Shown one piece after another: positions 17,090 through 26,713 of a stretch of DNA of 64,000 nucleotides; position 1 is the first letter of the stretch, and each line of letters begins with the position of its first letter. The stretch comes from Bacteroidota bacterium. Its GTDB lineage: Bacteria > Bacteroidota > Bacteroidia > Chitinophagales > Chitinophagaceae. Where the stretch lies: assembly GCA_023416995.1 (NCBI GenBank), contig JAEZGI010000057.1:177172-241171 (forward strand), in the 5' to 3' direction. The notes beneath the pieces are model-generated. The model was not told the origin of the DNA and did not search any database. It saw only the letters and a list, made by a program, of their open reading frames with translations. The translations under genes were made by a program, and so were the position numbers.

Positions 17090-18361
17090 TCAGGGATTTG
17101 GAGTAATCGCAATATTTGGTTCAGGATGTACGACTGGCTCAAGGGGAAATGAAAGAATGAATGTGCTTCCTTCACCCACTTTGCTTGTGACGTTTATAAA
17201 ACCCTCATGTTGTTCTACGATATGTTTACATAATGCAAGGCCGATGCCTGTTCCTTCATATTGCGACTGGCTATGTAATCGTTTAAACATTTCAAAAATC
17301 TGTTCTGCATATCGCTGATCGAAACCGATACCGTTGTCTTTGATATAGATACGTGCATACCTTGTGCCTTTTACGGCAGCCGGAGCATGATTTCTCTCTT
17401 CTGAATAAATCCTGATCGAAGGAGCTACACCCGCTTTTGCGTATTTAAGTGCATTAGAAACCAGGTTGACAAACAAGGGGCGTATTAAACCGGGATACAC
17501 CGTTAAGGTGGGTAGTGGCCCGACATCGATGTCTGCCTGCTTTTCGTTAATAATCTCCTGTAGTTCCTCTAGTGCTTCGCAAACCAGCACCTTCATATCA
17601 CATTTGATAAAGTTTTCCTGGTGCGTTGATAAGGTAGAAAAAGTCAGTATATCCTGGATCAGGTTTTTCATTCGTAATGCTGCCCGCTGTACCCGTTGAA
17701 GATCCATCAGACTTTCCTTGTCCAGCAAAGTCGCCCCTCGCGCTGATACCCTGCCTGTGAACGTGAGTATTTTACGAAGCGGTTCCTGCAGGTCGTGCGA
17801 GGCCATAAAAGCAAACCGGTCAAGATCTTTGTTTGCTTTTTCTAATCTGTCTACATGTTTGATAAGTTGTTTGTTCAACTCCACGATCTTTTCCTCCGAG
17901 GCGCGCCTGTCATTGATCTCAAACTGGAGATTACGATTGATTTCAAATAGTTTTTTTTCCTGCAGCAACAGCTGATGTTTCTTTTTATAGAGATCCACAA
18001 ACACCGCGACTTTCGCACGAAGCAGGTCGGCATTTACAGGTTTATAAATATAATCAACTGCGCCGGCCCGGTATCCCTTAAACATATTTTCATCACCGTA
18101 TGTATTGGCGGTTATAAATATGATCGGAATATGTTTGAGTTTGTCGCGTTCGTAGATCAGTTCGGCAGTTTCAAAACCATTGAGGTTTGGCATCTGCACA
18201 TCCATAAGAATAAGCGCAAAATCAAATTCTTTTAAGAGGATCTTCAATGCTTCCCTGCCGGATGAGGCCTTAACAAACTCGTAGCCTTCCGATTCCAGGA
18301 TCGTTTGCATGGAAAAGAGATTGTCCTCCCGATCGTCAACCAACAAAATTCTCTGAATCAT
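17090..18361 (-). CDS. Receiver-HisKA-HATPase hybrid kinase
   Basis: A 423-residue protein with an N-terminal receiver (about 1-125; ILLVDDREDN, phospho-Asp in ILMDVQMPNLNG, YKPV), a coiled coil (about 125-185), HisKA (phospho-His in MASHDLQEPLRK, about 195) and HATPase (FVNLVSNALKYAK, DNGIGFD, GTGIGLALCKHIV). It starts 8 bp after the end of the giant poly-HAMP kinase, so it is almost surely translated from the same mRNA. The order giant kinase then receiver-first kinase suggests phosphate passes from the giant kinase to this receiver, which in turn tunes this kinase. Confidence 0.92.
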   Translation of the reverse strand: MIQRILLVDDREDNLFSMQTILESEGYEFVKASSGREALKILLKEFDFALILMDVQMPNLNGFETAELIYERDKLKHIPIIFITANTYGDENMFKGYRAGAVDYIYKPVNADLLRAKVAVFVDLYKKKHQLLLQEKKLFEINRNLQFEINDRRASEEKIVELNKQLIKHVDRLEKANKDLDRFAFMASHDLQEPLRKILTFTGRVSARGATLLDKESLMDLQRVQRAALRMKNLIQDILTFSTLSTHQENFIKCDMKVLVCEALEELQEIINEKQADIDVGPLPTLTVYPGLIRPLFVNLVSNALKYAKAGVAPSIRIYSEERNHAPAAVKGTRYARIYIKDNGIGFDQRYAEQIFEMFKRLHSQSQYEGTGIGLALCKHIVEQHEGFINVTSKVGEGSTFILSFPLEPVVHPEPNIAITPNP

Positions 18362-18369
18362 GGCTGTAA

Positions 18370-21300
18370 TTATTTATAAAACCAAACGCGCATTAATGAC
18401 AGCAGCTGGTCAATTTTAAGAGGTTTGGTAATATAATCCGAAGCCCCGGCTTCAAGACATTTCTGGCGGTCGCCCTTCATAGCCTTGGCGGTTACTGCAA
18501 TGATAGGAAGAGAACTGTTTTTATGTTCGCGTCGTATTTTTTGCGTTGTTTCATACCCATCCATTTCAGGCATCATGATATCCATCAGCACCATATCTAT
18601 CCGCATGGTTTCATCATTCAATACCTGGATGGCTTCGCGTCCGCTTTCAGCAGTAACAACGTTGATGTTATATCGCTCAAACACGGTAGTTAAAGCGAAC
18701 AGGTTCCTGACATCATCATCCACCACGAGGATATTTTTTCCGGTAAGTATATCTGACCTGGTTCGGCGATTATCGATCACCTTCCGTTTTTCCGCAGATA
18801 GCTCGTTGTAATTAACATGCAGCTGCATTACCACTTCTTCAAGTAACTGTTCAAGCGAGTTTACTCCCTTGGCGAGAATGGCGTTGGAATTTGAACTTAA
18901 CAGATTTAGCTCGTTTTTTGAAAAGTCACGCGCGGAATAAACAATAACCGGTGTGTTTTTATCTTTAATGCTACTGATCTGTTTTATTGCATCCTGTCCC
19001 TCCATATCCGGAAGCGAATAGTCGAGGATGATACAATCATAACCATTTCGCGGTATCGTTTGTATTGCTTCGGTGGCTGTTGATACAATATCAATAACGA
19101 TTTTTTCCGCATCAAGCATCCGGGCAATCTGGGAAGAGTCGAACTCGTTATCTTCCACCACCAGCACGCGTTTTACTGTTTTTGCGTTATAAGTGATGAT
19201 ATCAGTGAAAAGCTCATTTAACCCGTCATTTGCCAGCGGTTTCATTAGAAAACTTCTTGCACCGCGTTTAAGTGCGAGGGTTCTGTTTTCTTCTCCTGAT
19301 ATAAGATGAATGGGTATATGCCGGTAACTGAAATCGTTTTTCAAAAGATCAAGTACTTTCCAGCCGCTTGTATCAGGCAGCTTAACATCAAGTGTAATTG
19401 CCATGGGAGAGAAGCGGTTGATGAAATCAAACACTTCAATATAATTGGTTGCAACAACTGCTTTAAGCTGATGCGCATGACAACGTTCAATCATGATTTT
19501 GGCGAAACGCAGGTCATCTTCCACTATTAATATCACCTGGTCATCGCTGTTGATGTTGGTTCTGTCATCCCCGGTTTCATTGATCATCTCATTGACAATC
19601 GCCAGATTTTTTGATTCAACTTCTTCATTGGTAACCCGCATTGAATTGATCAGTGTATCAATCTCTGAATCTGCAGGTGCGTTACCTGGCTTTTTATAAG
19701 TCTGCCCTTCGCTGTTGCGTGTAACAGCGGCCGCCAGCGGGTTTACCACCGGCAGGAAAAGCGTAAAGGTGCTACCTTCTGAAGGATTGCTTTCCAGTTC
19801 AATGCTGCCACCCAACAGGTCCGCCAAACCGCGGCTGATCGACAATCCCAGCCCGGTGCCGCCATATTTACGACTTGTTGAACCTTCAGCCTGCTGGAAG
19901 GCTTCGAAGATAATATTCTGTTTGTCTTCCGGTATGCCAATGCCGGTATCGCTGATAGCAAATGCAACGACCTTATCAGCTTCATCAAGCGCATTGTTAG
20001 GTGTTTTCCACGTTCTATTGGCAACATAGATTTTCAGTTTCACCATGCCTTTTTCGGTGAACTTGAAAGAATTTGATAAAAGGTTTTTAAGAATCTGGTT
20101 AAGACGCTGAACATCAGTTTCAATATAAGTCGGCAACATCGGATCGGTTTCAATCATGAAACGAAGATGCCGCGCTTCTGAAATCGGTTTAAAGGTTGTT
20201 TCTGCAAAAGCAGCAATTTCAGTAAACCGAACGGTTGCAATATTCGCCGTGATAAATCCGGATTCGATCTTCGACAGGTCAAGAATATCATTGATCAGCT
20301 GAATAAGGTCGTCACCGCATGAGTGGATGGTTTTAGCATACCTTATCTGTTTATCATTCAGATTTCCTTCTGCATTTTCATATAACTGCTGCGCGAGGAT
20401 CAGCAAACTATTCAGCGGCGTTCTCAATTCGTGCGACATGTTTGCCAGGAACTCAGACTTATACTTGGAGGTAAGTGTAAGTTGTTCTGCTTTTTCTTCC
20501 AACGACCTTCTTGCTTCCTCTACTTCACGGTTTTTACCTTCTACTTCATTTTTTTGTTTCGCAAGCAGCAGTGCTTTGTCCTGTAACTCATCATTGGTAC
20601 GGCTCAGTTCTTCCTGCTGCATCTTTAGTTCACCAGCGAGTGATTGTGACTGCGCAAGCAACTCTTCCGTACGCGTGTTTGCTTCGATGGTATTAATAAC
20701 GATCCCGATACTTTTAGTAAGTTGTTCAAGAAAGTCGATATGTGTTTGGCTAAACGTATCAAGTGAAGCGAGTTCGATAACTGCCTTCACCTTGTTTTCG
20801 AATAACACCGGGAGTATTATCAGGTTGGTTGGTTTGGCGCGGCCAAGACTCGAGTTCACCTTGATATAATTACCCGGCAGGTTTGATAACACAATCTTTT
20901 CGCGTTCAAAAGCAACCTGTCCCACCAATCCTTCCCTGATACCAAACTCTCTTGGGATATGTTTTTCTGATTTATAACCATAAGCCGAAAATAAACTCAG
21001 TTTTACATCCTGGTTTTCGTCAACTTGTTTCAGGATATAAAAGGCCCCGTAGTGCGCCGAAACAACCTGTGCCAGTTCAGATAAGATACGTTGTGTTACC
21101 GTTTCAAGATCTTTCTGACCCTGCAGCATTTGGGTGAACTTGGCAAGATTTGATTTGAGCCAGTCCTGTTCCTGGTTACGCAATGTTGTTTCGCGGAGGT
21201 TGGCGATCATCTGGTTGATGGTGTCTTTCAATGCTTCCACCTCACCTTTTGCTTCCACCCTGATGGTTCGTGTAAGGTCGCCTTTTGTTACTGCCGATGC

Positions 21301-24300
21301 AACCTCAGAAATTGACCTTACCTGTGTTGTAAGATTCTGTGCAAGCTGGTTTACGTTTTCGGTAAGATTTTTCCAGATACCTGAAGCACCAGGTACCGAG
21401 GCCTGGCCACCCAATCTGCCATCAACACCTACCTCACGCGCAACTGTAGTTACCTGGTCCGCAAAAAGCGCCAGGGTATCGATCATTTCATTGATGGTGT
21501 CGATCAGTTGTGCCACTTCTCCACGCGACACAATAGCGAGTTTTTGTTTTAAATTACCGGTAGCCACTGCGGTTACAACTTTCGCAATACCCCGTACCTG
21601 GTTGGTGAGGTTATATGCCATCATGTTTACGCTGTCGGTAAGATCCTTCCAGGTTCCGCCCACACCACGTACCTCGGCCTGTCCGCCAAGTTTACCTTCC
21701 GTGCCCACTTCACGGGCTACACGTGTTACCTCGAAGGCGAAAGAGTTCAACTGTTCCACCATGGTGTTAATGGTGTTTTTCAGATCGAGGATCTCACCCT
21801 GTACGTCGATAGCAACAGTTTTGGACAGGTCACCACTCGCAACAGCTTTTGTTACCTCTGCAATGTTTCGCACCTGCGCAGTAAGGTTACCGGTCATTTG
21901 GTTAACCGAGTCGGTAAGATCTTTCCAGGTACCGGCAACGCCCGGTACAAAGGCTTGTCCGCCTAGCTTTCCATCGGTACCCACCTCACGTGCCACACGG
22001 GTTACTTCAGAAGCGAAGGCCCGTAACTGGTCAACCATGGTGTTAAGTGTTTCTTTTAACTGCAGTATCTCACCGCGAACGTCAACCGTAATCTTTTTTG
22101 ACATGTCGCCATTTGCCACAGCGATCGCAACTTCTGCGATATTACGTACCTGGGCAGTCAGATTGCCGGCCATCTGGTTTACAGAGTCTGTAAGATCTTT
22201 CCAGGTACCTGCAACACCAGGTACATTGGCCTGTCCACCGAGTTTACCTTCGGTACCTACTTCACGCGCCACCCTTGTTACTTCCGAAGCAAAACCTCTT
22301 AACTGGTCAACCATCGTGTTGATGGTATTTTTCAATTCAAGTATTTCCCCTTTAACATCCACACCAATCTTTCTTGAAAGGTCACCGTTAGCAACGGCAG
22401 TGGTTACTTCTGCAATATTTCTCACCTGCGAGGTAAGATTGCTGGCCATTTTATTTACGCTGTCGGTAAGATCTTTCCAGGTACCGGCAACACCAGGTAC
22501 ATCGGCCTGTCCGCCAAGTTTTCCTTCTGACCCTACCTCGCGTGCCACGCGTGTAACTTCCGAACCAAATGAGTTAAGCTGATCCACCATCGTATTGATG
22601 GTATTTTTTAATTCAAGGATTTCACCTTTTACATCAACCGTGATTTTTCTTGAAAGGTCGCCCTTGGCCACGGCAGTGGTCACCTCGGCGATATTACGCA
22701 CCTGGCCCGTAAGATTAGAAGCCATCCCGTTTACAGAATCTGTGAGATCTTTCCAAACTCCGCCTACGCCTTTAACGGTAGCTTGTCCGCCAAGTTTACC
22801 TTCAGAACCTACCTCCCGGGCAACCCGTGTAACTTCTGAAGCAAAACCGCGCAGCTGATCAACCATCGTGTTGATCGTATTTTTCAGTTCAAGAATTTCT
22901 CCTTTTACATTTACATCAATTTTTCGGGAAAGGTCACCCGTTGCAACTGCCGTGGTTACCTCCGCGATGTTTCGTACCTGTGATGTAAGGTTACCTGCCA
23001 TGATATTTACTGAATCGGTGAGATCTTTCCAGGTTCCACCAACACCTGGCACAGCAGCCTGTCCGCCCAGTTTTCCTTCTGATCCTACTTCACGTGCAAC
23101 CCGTGTTACCTCCGAACCAAATGAGTTAAGCTGATCGACCATCGTGTTGATGGTGTTCTTCAATTCAAGTATTTCACCTTTTACGTCAACCGTAATTTTT
23201 CGTGAAAGATCTCCTTTGGCCACGGCAGTGGTTACCTCAGCGATGTTGCGCACCTGGCCGGTTAAGCTACTGGCCATACCGTTTACAGAATCTGTAAGAT
23301 CTTTCCAGGTTCCAGCCACACCTTTTACCTGTGCCTGTCCGCCAAGTTTACCTTCGGTACCAACTTCAAGGGCCACACGTGTAACCTCTGAAGAAAATGA
23401 GTTAAGCTGATCCACCATTGTGTTGATGGTGTTCTTCAATTCAAGTATTTCGCCTTTTACATCTACAGTGATCTTACGCGACAAATCGCCTTTAGCAACT
23501 GCAGTGGTTACTTCGGCGATGTTCCGTACCTGGCCGGTGAGATTACTGGCCATCTGGTTCACCGAGTCAGTTAGATCTTTCCAAACTCCGCCAACACCTT
23601 TCACTTTTGCCTGTCCGCCCAGTTTACCTTCTGAACCAACCTCGCGTGCAACACGGGTTACTTCACCGGAGAACGAATTAAGCTGATCCACCATCGTGTT
23701 GATGGTGTTTTTTAATTCAAGTATTTCACCTTTTACATCAACCGTGATCTGTCGCGAAAGGTCACCTTTCGCAAACGCGGTGGTGACTTCTGCAATATTT
23801 CTTACCTGGCCGGTGAGGTTAGATGCCATCTGGTTCACCGAATCGGTAAGATCCTTCCAGGTACCTGCAACGCCTTTTACCTGTGCCTGTCCGCCAAGTT
23901 TACCTTCGGTACCAACCTCAAGTGCAACACGGGTAACTTCTGATGAAAACGAGTTGAGCTGATCCACCATCGTGTTGATGGTGTTTTTTAATTCAAGTAT
24001 TTCGCCTTTAACATCAACGGTGATTTTTTTGGAGAGGTCACCTTTAGCAACCGCTGTGGTAACCTCAGCAATGTTACGTACCTGTGCAGTAAGATTACTT
24101 CCCATCTGGTTAACAGAGTCAGTAAGATCTTTCCATACACCGGCCACACCTTTTACTTTTGCCTGTCCACCAAGTTTACCTTCGGAACCCACTTCTCGCG
24201 CCACGCGTGTTACTTCCATCGAAAACAGGTTCAACTGTTTTACCATGTCGTTCACTTCCTTGGCAATACGCGAAAATTCACCCTGCAGTGCGTGGCCACC

Positions 24301-24807
24301 AATTTCGAGCGGCATTTCCTGTAACAGGTTTCCTTTCGCTACCGAACTGATTACATGTGCTATTTCAATAGTAGGATGTACAAGATCCGATATAAGACTA
24401 TTAAGCGATTCAACGCCGGTTCGCCAGGATCCGCGGGCAGACGCGACTTCTATACGCTGTGTGAGCTTACCTTGTTTGCCAATGGTGTTACCCGCACGCG
24501 TAAATTCCATCATCATCTTTTCATTCAGCAGGATAATATCGTTTAGTGTATCACAGATTTTGCCATTCAGCCCAACCTGGTCGATGGGCATCCTTGCGCT
24601 GAAATTACCGTTGCGCATCTCAGTAAGTACATGCAACAACTGGGCATGGTCGAGCTCGTCATTGTATATTGCTGCTGTGGTTGAAGTGACCGGCAGACGT
24701 TTTCTTACCGGGGTTTTGGTGGAATTTTTTTTTGGTTTTACAGTACCAGGCTGGTTATTATTTTTGTTGGATGCAGCCGCAACAATCTTCTTATTTGTGG
24801 TTCCCAT
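18370..24807 (-). CDS. Giant poly-HAMP/GAF hybrid histidine kinase with three receivers
   Basis: A 2145-residue cytoplasmic hybrid kinase. After a Lys/Asn-rich N-terminus (1-45) and degenerate HAMP-like units (about 50-195), 11 tandem 92-residue units run from about 196 to 1210, each holding two HAMP modules (EVTRVAREVG..GKLGGQA and QVRNIAEVTTAVAKGDLSRK). Then come a last HAMP, GAF (about 1235-1385), a long coiled coil, HisKA (SHELRTPLNS), HATPase (DTGIGI, GTGLGLSISRG) and receivers at about 1757-1865, 1879-1990 and 2020-2143 (phospho-Asp in TLDVKLPD, ILDYSLPD, LMDIMMPEMDG). There is no transmembrane segment. The architecture resembles group III (Nik1-type) fungal kinases and bacterial relatives linked to osmotic sensing; the signal here is unknown. 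It is followed 8 bp later by the receiver-kinase gene. Confidence 0.93.
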   Translation of the reverse strand: MGTTNKKIVAAASNKNNNQPGTVKPKKNSTKTPVRKRLPVTSTTAAIYNDELDHAQLLHVLTEMRNGNFSARMPIDQVGLNGKICDTLNDIILLNEKMMMEFTRAGNTIGKQGKLTQRIEVASARGSWRTGVESLNSLISDLVHPTIEIAHVISSVAKGNLLQEMPLEIGGHALQGEFSRIAKEVNDMVKQLNLFSMEVTRVAREVGSEGKLGGQAKVKGVAGVWKDLTDSVNQMGSNLTAQVRNIAEVTTAVAKGDLSKKITVDVKGEILELKNTINTMVDQLNSFSSEVTRVALEVGTEGKLGGQAQVKGVAGTWKDLTDSVNQMASNLTGQVRNIAEVTTAFAKGDLSRQITVDVKGEILELKNTINTMVDQLNSFSGEVTRVAREVGSEGKLGGQAKVKGVGGVWKDLTDSVNQMASNLTGQVRNIAEVTTAVAKGDLSRKITVDVKGEILELKNTINTMVDQLNSFSSEVTRVALEVGTEGKLGGQAQVKGVAGTWKDLTDSVNGMASSLTGQVRNIAEVTTAVAKGDLSRKITVDVKGEILELKNTINTMVDQLNSFGSEVTRVAREVGSEGKLGGQAAVPGVGGTWKDLTDSVNIMAGNLTSQVRNIAEVTTAVATGDLSRKIDVNVKGEILELKNTINTMVDQLRGFASEVTRVAREVGSEGKLGGQATVKGVGGVWKDLTDSVNGMASNLTGQVRNIAEVTTAVAKGDLSRKITVDVKGEILELKNTINTMVDQLNSFGSEVTRVAREVGSEGKLGGQADVPGVAGTWKDLTDSVNKMASNLTSQVRNIAEVTTAVANGDLSRKIGVDVKGEILELKNTINTMVDQLRGFASEVTRVAREVGTEGKLGGQANVPGVAGTWKDLTDSVNQMAGNLTAQVRNIAEVAIAVANGDMSKKITVDVRGEILQLKETLNTMVDQLRAFASEVTRVAREVGTDGKLGGQAFVPGVAGTWKDLTDSVNQMTGNLTAQVRNIAEVTKAVASGDLSKTVAIDVQGEILDLKNTINTMVEQLNSFAFEVTRVAREVGTEGKLGGQAEVRGVGGTWKDLTDSVNMMAYNLTNQVRGIAKVVTAVATGNLKQKLAIVSRGEVAQLIDTINEMIDTLALFADQVTTVAREVGVDGRLGGQASVPGASGIWKNLTENVNQLAQNLTTQVRSISEVASAVTKGDLTRTIRVEAKGEVEALKDTINQMIANLRETTLRNQEQDWLKSNLAKFTQMLQGQKDLETVTQRILSELAQVVSAHYGAFYILKQVDENQDVKLSLFSAYGYKSEKHIPREFGIREGLVGQVAFEREKIVLSNLPGNYIKVNSSLGRAKPTNLIILPVLFENKVKAVIELASLDTFSQTHIDFLEQLTKSIGIVINTIEANTRTEELLAQSQSLAGELKMQQEELSRTNDELQDKALLLAKQKNEVEGKNREVEEARRSLEEKAEQLTLTSKYKSEFLANMSHELRTPLNSLLILAQQLYENAEGNLNDKQIRYAKTIHSCGDDLIQLINDILDLSKIESGFITANIATVRFTEIAAFAETTFKPISEARHLRFMIETDPMLPTYIETDVQRLNQILKNLLSNSFKFTEKGMVKLKIYVANRTWKTPNNALDEADKVVAFAISDTGIGIPEDKQNIIFEAFQQAEGSTSRKYGGTGLGLSISRGLADLLGGSIELESNPSEGSTFTLFLPVVNPLAAAVTRNSEGQTYKKPGNAPADSEIDTLINSMRVTNEEVESKNLAIVNEMINETGDDRTNINSDDQVILIVEDDLRFAKIMIERCHAHQLKAVVATNYIEVFDFINRFSPMAITLDVKLPDTSGWKVLDLLKNDFSYRHIPIHLISGEENRTLALKRGARSFLMKPLANDGLNELFTDIITYNAKTVKRVLVVEDNEFDSSQIARMLDAEKIVIDIVSTATEAIQTIPRNGYDCIILDYSLPDMEGQDAIKQISSIKDKNTPVIVYSARDFSKNELNLLSSNSNAILAKGVNSLEQLLEEVVMQLHVNYNELSAEKRKVIDNRRTRSDILTGKNILVVDDDVRNLFALTTVFERYNINVVTAESGREAIQVLNDETMRIDMVLMDIMMPEMDGYETTQKIRREHKNSSLPIIAVTAKAMKGDRQKCLEAGASDYITKPLKIDQLLSLMRVWFYK
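21200..24240 (-). repeat. 11 x 276-bp tandem repeat encoding HAMP pairs
   Basis: The sequence motif accat[c/g]gtgttgatggt recurs every 276 bp (near 21760, 22036, 22312, 22588, 22864, 23140, 23416, 23692 and 23968, with diverged copies at both ends). The array sits wholly inside the giant kinase gene. Units resemble each other in a two-unit pattern rather than uniformly (see findings). The array produces long spurious open frames on the plus strand. Confidence 0.9.
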
Positions 24808-25268
24808 TTAACTGGTTTAAAGCTTTGTTTAATTGAAAGCTGTTTATTCCACACACCAGTTCAACTGCGATGCTGTCGCCGGTTTTGATATCCTGATGGA
24901 TCTCAAGTTCAATAAAAAATATTCGTAATAATAGCCGTCAACTTCAACGCTGAAAGGTGGGTGTTCAAGAATAAATATAGTGCTTAGTTTCATGACAAAT
25001 TCAAGCCATGTCAGAAAAATCCATCGGTTTCCGCTTCTGTATCATAATTGATGCCAATTTGCTGCGTTTACACGCCACAGTTATAATGAACATTAGTTAT
25101 GTATCCGGCAGCTTCTCCCGCTTCCCGTTGGATGCGAAGGTTTTGAACTGCTGCGACTTAAACTAAAGGGATTTTTATTAAATGCAAGTGTAAACACTGA
25201 TCTGGTTTTTTTTTAACTGCTACCGAAAAGATGTCGCCTACAACGGTGTTTAACTTTGCGGGGTGAGA
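24808..25268. other. Divergent intergenic region, 461 bp
   Basis: No gene is supported. The region separates the minus-strand giant kinase from the plus-strand lipoprotein gene and should hold both promoters. A box TAACTTTG at 25251-25258, listed separately, is the clearest signal. Base composition is A/T-rich near 24890-24990 and 25160-25215. I see no RNA gene or strong hairpin. Confidence 0.4.
25251..25258 (+). promoter_or_regulatory. -7 box close to a start codon
   Basis: TAACTTTG matches the Bacteroidota -7 consensus TAnnTTTG exactly. Only 10 bases separate it from the ATG at 25269, so transcription would start at or just before the start codon. No good TTTG -33 box lies 19-21 bases upstream. 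Confidence 0.45.
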
Positions 25269-25892
25269 ATGAAAATTATGAACAGTTGTTTAAAGGCCCT
25301 TGCGACCTGTGTTGCAATATCATTGATAACCGTATCGTGTAGTAAAAAAGATTCGCTGGAAGTTCTGCTCCCCGAAAAAGCTGCGGTAATCGATAAGTCG
25401 GGTTATGCTACATATACTATCGCAGCAGGCAAACATTATAGCGAAGACAATGGCTATCGTGCAACTTCGCTCCGGAAATTACATTTCATTGCGCGGTTCG
25501 ACAGTTCGGCTGTGTACACATCAGGAATGCCGGAGAATCAATACGACATAAACAAGCTATACGGCTTTTCTGATAACAACAGCCATCATCATACTAACAG
25601 TGCGCGTTTCGGCTGGCGCTGGAGTGATCATGCGCTTCGTTTATTTGCTTATGTCTACAACAATGGAGTGGTATTTACAAAGGAGATAGGCGTTGCCGGG
25701 ATAGGCGCTGATCTGGAATGTACCATCCGGGCAGAACGGGATGCATATGTTTTTGAGTTCAACGGCGCGAAGGAGGTTTTGCCGCGAAGGGCTCAAACGG
25801 AACTTGCTGAAGGATATAAACTGTATCCATATTTTGAAGGCGATGAAGTTGCACCCCATACCATGAGGATTGCGATCAGGGAGATAGAGTAA
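25269..25892 (+). CDS. Hypothetical lipoprotein
   Basis: About 207 residues, of unknown function. The N-terminus is a lipoprotein signal with lipobox SLITVSC, followed by SKKDS. The mature part is beta-rich (LHFIARFDSSAVYT, RFGWRWSDHALRLFAYVYNNGVVF, YVFEFNGAKEVLP), resembling a single jelly-roll or carbohydrate-binding sandwich, and contains a His-rich turn (NNSHHHTNS). I chose the ATG at 25269; a GTG at 25263 and an ATG at 25278 are alternatives. It probably sits on the outer membrane facing the periplasm or cell surface. Confidence 0.75.
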   Translation: MKIMNSCLKALATCVAISLITVSCSKKDSLEVLLPEKAAVIDKSGYATYTIAAGKHYSEDNGYRATSLRKLHFIARFDSSAVYTSGMPENQYDINKLYGFSDNNSHHHTNSARFGWRWSDHALRLFAYVYNNGVVFTKEIGVAGIGADLECTIRAERDAYVFEFNGAKEVLPRRAQTELAEGYKLYPYFEGDEVAPHTMRIAIREIE

Positions 25893-25920
25893 GGACCCGG
25901 ATCGGAATTTATAGGGTCAA

Positions 25921-26331
25921 TCAGCTTTGTCTTGGAAAAAATACTGCCATCAATATAAGTAGTAAATAGGGTGCCATATAAAGCGCAGCGGCGGTAATAA
26001 CCTGCCGCTTTTTTTGTGTTTTCTCATACCAGTTATGACCAAACCGGCGAAGGATTTTTTGATCTACCTCATTGGTTATAAAAATCCGGTGAAGTAACAG
26101 GGCTGTCAGCAGGTAAACGGCGATGGCAAAGCCGGCTGCATGTGGAGGGGATGAAAACCAGGATAGTTTTATAAATCTCAGGTACAGGGCCTGTAAGAGC
26201 AGTACCCATCCTCCTGCAGAAAGTGAAAAGAGATACATCGCCTGGATGCGGACGAAACCATCGTCAGGGATGTTTGAACGTTTTGCACAACGTTGATAAA
26301 TATTATAGTACAGATATGCGAATTGCTTCAC
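25921..26331 (-). CDS. Hypothetical membrane protein (GTG start)
   Basis: A 136-residue protein with three hydrophobic segments (about 28-50, 65-85 and 110-130) and a charged stretch between the second and third (FITNEVDQKILRRFGHNWYEKTQKKRQ). No recognised family. It begins with GTG at 26331. It converges with the lipoprotein gene, leaving 28 bp between the stops. The start region MKQFAYLYYNIYQRCAKR looks like an interfacial helix. Confidence 0.65.
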   Translation of the reverse strand: MKQFAYLYYNIYQRCAKRSNIPDDGFVRIQAMYLFSLSAGGWVLLLQALYLRFIKLSWFSSPPHAAGFAIAVYLLTALLLHRIFITNEVDQKILRRFGHNWYEKTQKKRQVITAAALYMAPYLLLILMAVFFPRQS

Positions 26332-26713
26332 AGGATTCGGGATTTAGGGTGTACGGATTGTTCGACACATAAACGTTGTAATCAAAAGAAACTTGCCCTG
26401 TGTATTGTTCGTATTGATAACTACATCTCCAAAAAGATTCCCAATTTGAGAAGGGTGTTAAGTAACAGGCAATTACAAGCGAAGTGTGTGAAAAAATTTT
26501 TCCTGGCTAAGAAGAGTTACTTATTAGCCAGTGTTTGTGTGCCATTGTGTTCATCAATCTCGGCCATGGGGCTGTATTTTAATGGTTTGCATTTATTGAA
26601 TAAGAATGTTGTTATAGTTAAGGCTAAATGAAAATCCTTAGATTTTGTTAACGCTATATGCAATTTATTTTTAACAGGTCGCGTTAATAGGTTCTCAACC
26701 CATAATCCACCCA
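26332..26713. other. Divergent intergenic region, 382 bp
   Basis: No convincing gene. The segment is A/T-rich and lies between the minus-strand membrane protein and the plus-strand sorbosone-dehydrogenase-like gene. One 112-codon open frame crosses it on the plus strand, but its product lacks any recognisable pattern and it begins inside the membrane-protein gene. Promoters for both neighbours are expected here. Confidence 0.4.

Noticed and set aside
10750..18361. Light-sensing (phytochrome) role for the kinase block
   Set aside because: No GAF/PHY or LOV cofactor motif is visible in these kinases; only PAS, HisKA and HATPase are supported.
21134..24811. Long plus-strand open frames (including one of 482 codons) opposite the giant kinase
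   Set aside because: They follow the 276-bp repeat of the kinase exactly and repeat the same 88-residue pattern; they are a by-product of the repeat and the bias of the real minus-strand frame.
26293..26631. A 112-codon plus-strand frame in the A/T-rich gap
   Set aside because: It overlaps the membrane protein gene, has no family pattern, and its composition looks random.
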